From positions 125,124 through 168,040 of the forward strand of contig PLXZ01000004.1 in the NCBI GenBank assembly GCA_003151615.1: DNA of 42,917 bases. Reading direction: 5' to 3'. The notes under the pieces are model-generated. The model was given only the letters and a program-made list of their open reading frames with translations. It made no database searches and was not told where the DNA came from. This DNA comes from Candidatus Tayloriibacteriota bacterium. GTDB taxonomy: Bacteria; Patescibacteriota; Minisyncoccia; Phycocordibacterales; PALSA-1337. Both the position numbers and the translations under genes were made by a program. Every line of letters starts with the position of its first letter. The first letter of the stretch is position 1. Below, piece after piece: positions 37,862 to 42,917 of the stretch.

Positions 37862-37892
37862 GCGGCATATTGTAGCAAAAACTGGCCAAATA

Positions 37893-37932
37893 AAAAAGCG
37901 CTTCAATGTATCCGATCGGACAATTGAAGCGC
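37893..37932 (-). terminator. Rho-independent terminator
   Basis: Minus strand GCGCTTCAAT-loop-ATTGAAGCGC-TTTTTT. Confidence 0.85.
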
Positions 37933-37963
37933 CGCGAGTTGAATGCGTTATTTGTCAAAAAAG

Positions 37964-38260
37964 TCACGTTTTGTCCTGTTTTGAACTTGACATAAATTCG
38001 TAACCTGCAAGGCCAAGCCCTAAAAACGTTCCCAATGCGAACCATAATATAAATGGCCACGTAAAGCTGATGACAATGATTTTCGATATTCCGACTCCAG
38101 AGATGTATTCAATGAAGCCGCCGATGCTGGAGAGGATAACCCAGACCCACGACATTGGAAATGGCTGTTTCCATCCAATGATATAAGTGCCGAGAATTCC
38201 CGCCCCCGTTACTTTCAAAGAGATTTCGAGAAACCGATAGAGAAACAAGAGAACTTTCAT
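37964..38260 (-). CDS. Small hypothetical membrane protein
   Basis: MKVLLFLYRFLEISLKVTGAGILGTYIIGW..., hydrophobic segments. Confidence 0.55.
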   Translation of the reverse strand: MKVLLFLYRFLEISLKVTGAGILGTYIIGWKQPFPMSWVWVILSSIGGFIEYISGVGISKIIVISFTWPFILWFALGTFLGLGLAGYEFMSSSKQDKT

Positions 38261-38312
38261 ACTAACAAAAACTTTACAACAAAACACAAAAATGTGCAAT
38301 AATGGCGGCATC

Positions 38313-39071
38313 GTGAAAATTCAATCTACAGTCCTGCTCGAGAAGCAGATTGCCGAAACACCGCTGGAATGTTTAGGGCGTTTTCGGGCTGAGAAAATTG
38401 CCGCAGGGGAAGCTGATTATGCCTCAATTCCCATGACCTATGCAGGGCGTCTTGATCCGATGGCTTCGGGTGTGCTCCTCGTTTTGCTCGGCGAAGAATG
38501 TAAAAAAAAGGAAAAATACCTCGGCTTCGAAAAGGAATATGAAGTCGAGATTTTATTTGGCGTTGAAACTGACACGCAGGATGTTTTAGGCGCTATTACT
38601 AGCATATACAACGGGGTCGATATCGTGGAAAAAATCACGCACATCGATTTACAAAAATATGTCGGGAAATTCACCCAAAAATATCCGGCGTACTCTTCAA
38701 AAACAGTCAATGGAGAACAGCTCCATAATTTGGCACGCGCAGGTGGACTGCCTGACGAAATGCCTACAAAACAGGTTGAAATTTATTCGATTGAAAGAAC
38801 AGGCGAGAAGAAGATGAATGGCGCAGAAATTGCAAAAAGTGCCGTTGAAAATATTTCAAAAGTGCATGGCGATTTCAGACAGCAGGAGATTGTCAACGGA
38901 TGGCATGCGTTTTCTGAAAAATATGGCAAAAATACTTTTCAAATTTTGAAAATTCGAGTTTCATGCAGTAGCGGCACTTATATGCGCTCGCTTGCCGAAA
39001 AAATCGGCGCAGATGTCCAAGTCGGCTCATTGGCTTTTTCGATTCACCGGACGAAAATTAAGGGGTTTTAA
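38313..39071 (+). CDS. truB: tRNA pseudouridine synthase B
   Basis: YAGRLDPMASGVLLVLLGEECKK, EKEYEVEILFGVETDTQDVLG, SCSSGTYMRSLAEKIG. Start GTG (38313) or ATG (38292). Confidence 0.9.
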   Translation: MKIQSTVLLEKQIAETPLECLGRFRAEKIAAGEADYASIPMTYAGRLDPMASGVLLVLLGEECKKKEKYLGFEKEYEVEILFGVETDTQDVLGAITSIYNGVDIVEKITHIDLQKYVGKFTQKYPAYSSKTVNGEQLHNLARAGGLPDEMPTKQVEIYSIERTGEKKMNGAEIAKSAVENISKVHGDFRQQEIVNGWHAFSEKYGKNTFQILKIRVSCSSGTYMRSLAEKIGADVQVGSLAFSIHRTKIKGF

Positions 39072-39109
39072 TTTTATTTTTTTTAGATAAACTTTTCCAC
39101 AGATATTGC

Positions 39110-39137
39110 TTGCAAAAAATTTTTCGCACGATATAAT
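39110..39137 (+). promoter_or_regulatory. Promoter upstream of structured noncoding region
   Basis: TTGCAA-N16-TATAAT. Confidence 0.6.
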
Positions 39138-39143
39138 TTATTC

Positions 39144-39620
39144 ACACTATCTTACTTTAATGTCCGTGCGGTGTAGAAATGTTCGCGATATCTTCTCAAT
39201 CTAGCGATATCGCTCGCGTAAAAAAGCGTCGAGAGTACTCGGCATAAGTATACCCTTAAACAATTCGCCGATTGATTTGGGAAGTGGCTGAATAACTTCT
39301 TGGACAAGTGGTAAGGCAAACCCAAACAGCAAAGGGCTTATTAGGGTTGTATCGAGGCAATTACAACGATGTATTGTCCGCAAGCGGGTGCAAATGAACT
39401 GAATCACCCCATATCTATAAACCGGAGAACGCTAACTCTCGAGGCTGGTTTTCTCCGAGGATATGTAGAGCAAGTGGCGTCGGTTGGTCGCCAGCTCACG
39501 TTTATTCGGGTAGGCCCGGATAGCGTCAAAACAAAAAGCTGAAGCAACCCCTCGATGTGCGAGTGAATCATATTCTCGCCTTCCCGAATGAGTCGGTGAA
39601 TTACATTAATAGTTAATTAT
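39144..39620 (+). ncRNA. Candidate structured RNA or very long 5' leader of the RhuM-like gene
   Basis: About 480 nt without a convincing ORF; hairpins GCGATATC/GATATCGC, CGGAGAA/TTCTCCG, GGGTG/CACCC, ATTCGGG with proximal CCCGGAT or distal CCCGAAT. Confidence 0.45.
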
Positions 39621-39630
39621 TTTAAAGCAT

Positions 39631-40149
39631 ATGAAAGAAAAAGAAAACATTGTTATTTATCAGGGCGAGAATGGAGATATCGAATTGAGAGCTGATACCA
39701 GAAAAGACACTATTTGGGCTACAAGAACGCAGATATCGCAATTATTTGAAACAACTCCTCAAAACATTTCTATACATCTGGGAAATCTCTACAAAGAAGG
39801 AGAGTTGGAAGAAAAAGCAACTAGTAAGAAATCCTTACTAGTTCAAAAAGAAGGTGGTAAGTCAAAGGAACGCGATGTAGATCTATATAATTTGGATGCC
39901 ATCATTGCCGTCGGCTATCGTGTTAGCTCGAAAAAAGCGACGCAGTTTCGCATCTGGGCGACAAAGACGTTGCGAGAGTATCTTGTCCGCGGCCATGCCT
40001 TCAATCATTATAAACTGGATAAAGAACCAGAAGCGATGATTGGTTTGTACAAGGCAGTCACCTTACTAGAAGCAAAAGACATTCCGGGTAAAGTAAGGGC
40101 AAAGATTTCGATTAAAATCGAAAAGGATCTCGAACCCGCAAATAATTAA
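39631..40149 (+). CDS. RhuM-like protein, short form
   Basis: IVIYQGENGDIELRADTRKDTIWATRTQISQLFETTPQNISIHLGNLYKEGEL, YNLDAIIAVGYRVSSKKATQFRIWATKTLREYLVRG. Confidence 0.85.
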   Translation: MKEKENIVIYQGENGDIELRADTRKDTIWATRTQISQLFETTPQNISIHLGNLYKEGELEEKATSKKSLLVQKEGGKSKERDVDLYNLDAIIAVGYRVSSKKATQFRIWATKTLREYLVRGHAFNHYKLDKEPEAMIGLYKAVTLLEAKDIPGKVRAKISIKIEKDLEPANN

Positions 40150-40161
40150 TCAATATAATTT

Positions 40162-40338
40162 ATGACAAAGCAAATATGCGACTCGTGTAGAAAGCAGATT
40201 ACAGGACATTGTGTTAGCATTTCATATGATTTCTTTCTTAATCGTAAGGAATTTTGCCTAAAATGTTCAAAACAAGCGGGGGAATACTTAAAAAATTTAT
40301 TTGATGGCATTCGCTCTGATAGCGTATCAAAAATTTAA
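40162..40338 (+). CDS. Small CxxC...CxxC zinc-ribbon-like protein, 58 aa
   Basis: MTKQICDSCRKQITGHCVSISYDFFLNRKEFCLKCSKQAGEYLKNLFDGIRSDSVSKI; below the ORF-track cutoff. Confidence 0.6.
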   Translation: MTKQICDSCRKQITGHCVSISYDFFLNRKEFCLKCSKQAGEYLKNLFDGIRSDSVSKI

Positions 40339-40432
40339 TGCCAGCCCGAAATTTTTGGAGCAAAATTCCATTTTGGAGAATGAGGAATGCGATGCTAAGT
40401 AGATTGTTCTACGACGGCTTACCCAAAGAAGA

Positions 40433-40466
40433 TTAAAAAATACCACCGCAGGGGTGGTATTTTTTA
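40433..40466. terminator. Bidirectional terminator
   Basis: AAAAAATACCACC-GCAG-GGGTGGTATTTTTT. Confidence 0.85.
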
Positions 40467-40686
40467 ATGGCGCCTGGGCCTCAGCATATCAGCTGTGAGA
40501 GGGCGAACCCTACCAAGCGTCAGTAAACATGATAATTGATTTTATTTTTCCGGTCAAACAAAATTGTGGAAAAAGGCCTAAAAATCGGCCACCTTGACAA
40601 GATACTCAACCCATGCTAATTTGCAAATAGCTAGCAAACAATAAACAAAGCCCTTTGAAAAGGCGATTCCAACGAAACTTGAAATT

Positions 40687-41097
40687 ATGAAAAATGAGCA
40701 ATTAGCGAAGTTTGTTCAGATCATCAAACAAACTCTTGAATCTTACGGAAAGAGTGTCGAGAGAGGAAAGCGAGTTACCATTGTTTCCAGTGATGGAAAA
40801 TATTACTATCATTCCCTTTGGCTCTCTGTTAAGAAGAGGTCCTTAACTCTCGGTATTTCGGATCACAGTCTTGAAGGCGAAAGTCCGGGGTGGGATAATG
40901 ATTTCTCAACTAAAGGCCAATGGCAAAATAACAATGATCGTCACTCGATTTCAGTGCCTGTCAACCTCGATTCCGATGATCCCATTTCCAGGGCCGACGC
41001 AAAGCAAAAGATTAAAAAATTTATGAGCTCAAAAGTTCCGCTTTTAATCTTCTGGAAAATGGAAGACACGTTCAATATGAAAGGTGTATTCACTTGA
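40687..41097 (+). CDS. Hypothetical protein, 136 aa
   Basis: ORF with TTGACA-like -35 upstream and terminator downstream; no family recognised. Confidence 0.6.
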   Translation: MKNEQLAKFVQIIKQTLESYGKSVERGKRVTIVSSDGKYYYHSLWLSVKKRSLTLGISDHSLEGESPGWDNDFSTKGQWQNNNDRHSISVPVNLDSDDPISRADAKQKIKKFMSSKVPLLIFWKMEDTFNMKGVFT

Positions 41098-41111
41098 TTG
41101 AGTAATTCAAA

Positions 41112-41143
41112 AAGCCCCTCGCTTACGCTTGGGGTTTTTTCTT
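41112..41143. terminator. Convergent terminator
   Basis: AAAAAGCCCC-loop-GGGGTTTTTT between the 136-aa ORF and typA. Confidence 0.75.
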
Positions 41144-41150
41144 TCACATA

Positions 41151-42917
41151 TTACAAATCCTTCCTTTTTGCCTTTGCCCGGTCGAGTTCGGTCAAAAATC
41201 TTTTGCGGAGGCGTACGGATTTCGGCGTGACTTCGAGATATTCGTCTTCGCGCATCAGTTCGAGTCCGCGCTCGATGGACAATTCATAGTGGGGAACGAG
41301 CATAAGAGCCTCGTCTTTGCCGGATGAGCGCATGTTCGAAAGAGCCTTGCCTTTGGTTGGATTGACGTCGAGATCGTCGCCTTTTGAAGTGTCGCCGATG
41401 ACCATGCCTTCATATACCTCGACGGCCGGGCCGATAAAGAGTCTGCCGCGTTCCTGCAGGTTCCAGAGGGAGAATCCGAGTGATTTGCCCGACGCCATCG
41501 ATGTCATTGATCCTGATTCGCGCTTTTCAATTTCGCCGGCATATGGTTTGAAATCGACGAAGCGGCTCGCCAAAATACCTTCGCCTTTGGTGTCGATGAC
41601 GAAAGCGTTGCGGTAGCCGAGCAATCCGCGCGTAGGAATTTCAAAAAGCATGCGGACCTGATTGTCTTTTTTTCTCATATCGGTCATCATCGCTTTTCGC
41701 TTGCCCAATTTTTCGATAATCGTCCCGGAATACTCTTCTGGAATATCAACAGTCACTTCTTCAAACGGTTCGCTCTTTACTCCGTCGATGTCTTTGACGA
41801 TGACTTGCGGCTGGGAAACCTGCAGTTCGTAGCCTTCGCGTCGCATATTTTCAAGGAGAATTGCAACATGGAGTTCGCCGCGACCGTAGACTTTGTATGC
41901 GTCGCTCTGTGAGAAGTCAACTTTCAGTCCGACGTTGATTTCCAATTCTTTTTCGAGTCGTTCGCGAATCTGTCGTCCTGTGACGAATTTTCCTTCGCGT
42001 CCGGCAAAAGGCGAGCTGTTAACGAGAAAGTTGAGGCTGATGGTCGGTTCGTCGATTTTAATTGCAGGCATTGCGGCAGTGTCGGCGCTCTCGACGATTG
42101 TTTCTCCGATGAAAATATCAGGAAGACCGGCAATCATGGCAATGTCTCCGGCGCGGGCGTCTTTTGTTTCAACGCGCTTCTTTCCTTCAAATGTGAAAAT
42201 TTTTGTGATTTTGCCTGGCACGGTCGTTCCGTCAATTTTTTTGACGAAAACAGACGCGCCGTCTTTCAAAACTCCGTCGTACACGCGGCAAATTGCGAGC
42301 CGACCAAGGAAATTGTCGTAGCCGAGATTGAAAACCTGAGCTTTCAACGGAAGGTTAGCCTGTTCAGGCGTGTTTGCCGCAGGAACATGCGACAAAATAG
42401 TATCCAAAAGGGGAGTCAAATCTTTTCCTTCATCCGTGAGCTTCATTTTTGCCCAGCCCTGACGGCCGACCGCGTAGACAGTAGGGAAGTCGATTTGCGA
42501 ATCATTCGCACCGAGTTCAAGAAACAGTTCCAAAACAGCCTCGTGCGTCGCATCAGCATTTGCAGCAGGCTTGTCGATTTTGTTGATAATGACGATTGGT
42601 TTCAGACCAAGTTCAAGAGATTTCTTCAAGACGAAACGGGTCTGAGGCATCGGGCCTTCCTGTGCGTCAACGACGAGAAGCACAGTATCAATGGAACGGA
42701 GAACGCGTTCTACTTCAGAACCGAAGTCGGCGTGGCCGGGCGTATCCACGATATTGATCTTCGTGCCTTTGTAATTGATTGAAGTATTTTTGGCATAAAT
42801 GGTAATGCCACGCTCCTGTTCAAGAGCGTTTGAGTCCATCGATCCCTCGTCGCCATGGCCGCACTGGGTCATGATGGCGTCGGTCAATGTGGTTTTGCCG
42901 TGGTCCACGTGGGCGAT
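41151..42917 (-). CDS. typA: GTP-binding protein TypA/BipA, N-terminus beyond the window
   Basis: [64 protein letters not shown]-terminal TypA domain. Confidence 0.96.
   Translation of the reverse strand: MAHVDHGKTTLTDAIMTQCGHGDEGSMDSNALEQERGITIYAKNTSINYKGTKINIVDTPGHADFGSEVERVLRSIDTVLLVVDAQEGPMPQTRFVLKKSLELGLKPIVIINKIDKPAANADATHEAVLELFLELGANDSQIDFPTVYAVGRQGWAKMKLTDEGKDLTPLLDTILSHVPAANTPEQANLPLKAQVFNLGYDNFLGRLAICRVYDGVLKDGASVFVKKIDGTTVPGKITKIFTFEGKKRVETKDARAGDIAMIAGLPDIFIGETIVESADTAAMPAIKIDEPTISLNFLVNSSPFAGREGKFVTGRQIRERLEKELEINVGLKVDFSQSDAYKVYGRGELHVAILLENMRREGYELQVSQPQVIVKDIDGVKSEPFEEVTVDIPEEYSGTIIEKLGKRKAMMTDMRKKDNQVRMLFEIPTRGLLGYRNAFVIDTKGEGILASRFVDFKPYAGEIEKRESGSMTSMASGKSLGFSLWNLQERGRLFIGPAVEVYEGMVIGDTSKGDDLDVNPTKGKALSNMRSSGKDEALMLVPHYELSIERGLELMREDEYLEVTPKSVRLRKRFLTELDRAKAKRKDL

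Noticed and set aside
39201-39407. 68-aa minus-strand ORF in the structured region upstream of the RhuM-like gene
   Set aside because: No promoter or recognisable motif; more likely incidental to the structured region.
40339-40432. Possible coding remnant ARNFWSKIPFWRMRNAMLSRLFYDGLPKED before the terminator
   Set aside because: Open frame without a good start codon; I could not tie it to a family with confidence.
1-42917. UGA recoding as in Gracilibacteria/SR1
   Set aside because: Several genes (aroD, rpiB, the 123-aa ORF) end naturally at TGA, and no family alignment needs read-through of TGA.
1-42917. CRISPR arrays
   Set aside because: No regularly spaced short direct repeats were seen. 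The 22159-22322 repeats have only two copies and inverted ends.

Overview
This 42.9 kb window looks like a chromosomal segment from a Patescibacteria/CPR-type bacterium. That placement is an inference from gene content, small proteins, standard TGA stops and scarce Shine-Dalgarno motifs. Recognisable genes include aroD, DoxX, miaA, parB, topA, dprA, serS, FtsQ-like, DacA-like, dus, dnaX, a sigma-70 factor, an MgtA-type ATPase, gapA, rpiB, rpe, split transketolase, a histidine kinase and response regulator, uvrB, uvrA, hisS, truB and typA. There are two clear tRNAs: Leu(CAA) on the minus strand and Gln(UUG) on the plus strand. An SRP-like RNA is probable.

The observations most worth following up are:
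(1) A SET-domain protein gene interrupted by a G9 homopolymer. Removing one G restores one continuous reading frame, so this may be a phase-variable locus.
(2) A roughly 590-nt, highly structured, apparently noncoding RNA on the minus strand between parB and topA, with its own promoter and intrinsic terminator. I could not match it to a known family.
(3) A second structured noncoding stretch of about 480 nt with a promoter, upstream of a RhuM-like gene.
(4) At least 14 genes with a -10 box 6-10 nt before the start codon, suggesting widespread leaderless transcription.
(5) A recombinase C-terminal relic overlapping the 3' half of tRNA-Gln and abutting an inositol-monophosphatase gene that lacks its normal N-terminus.
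(6) A repeat island with 20-bp perfect inverted ends upstream of gapA.

No database or folding tools were available. Family names come from motif recognition in the translations.
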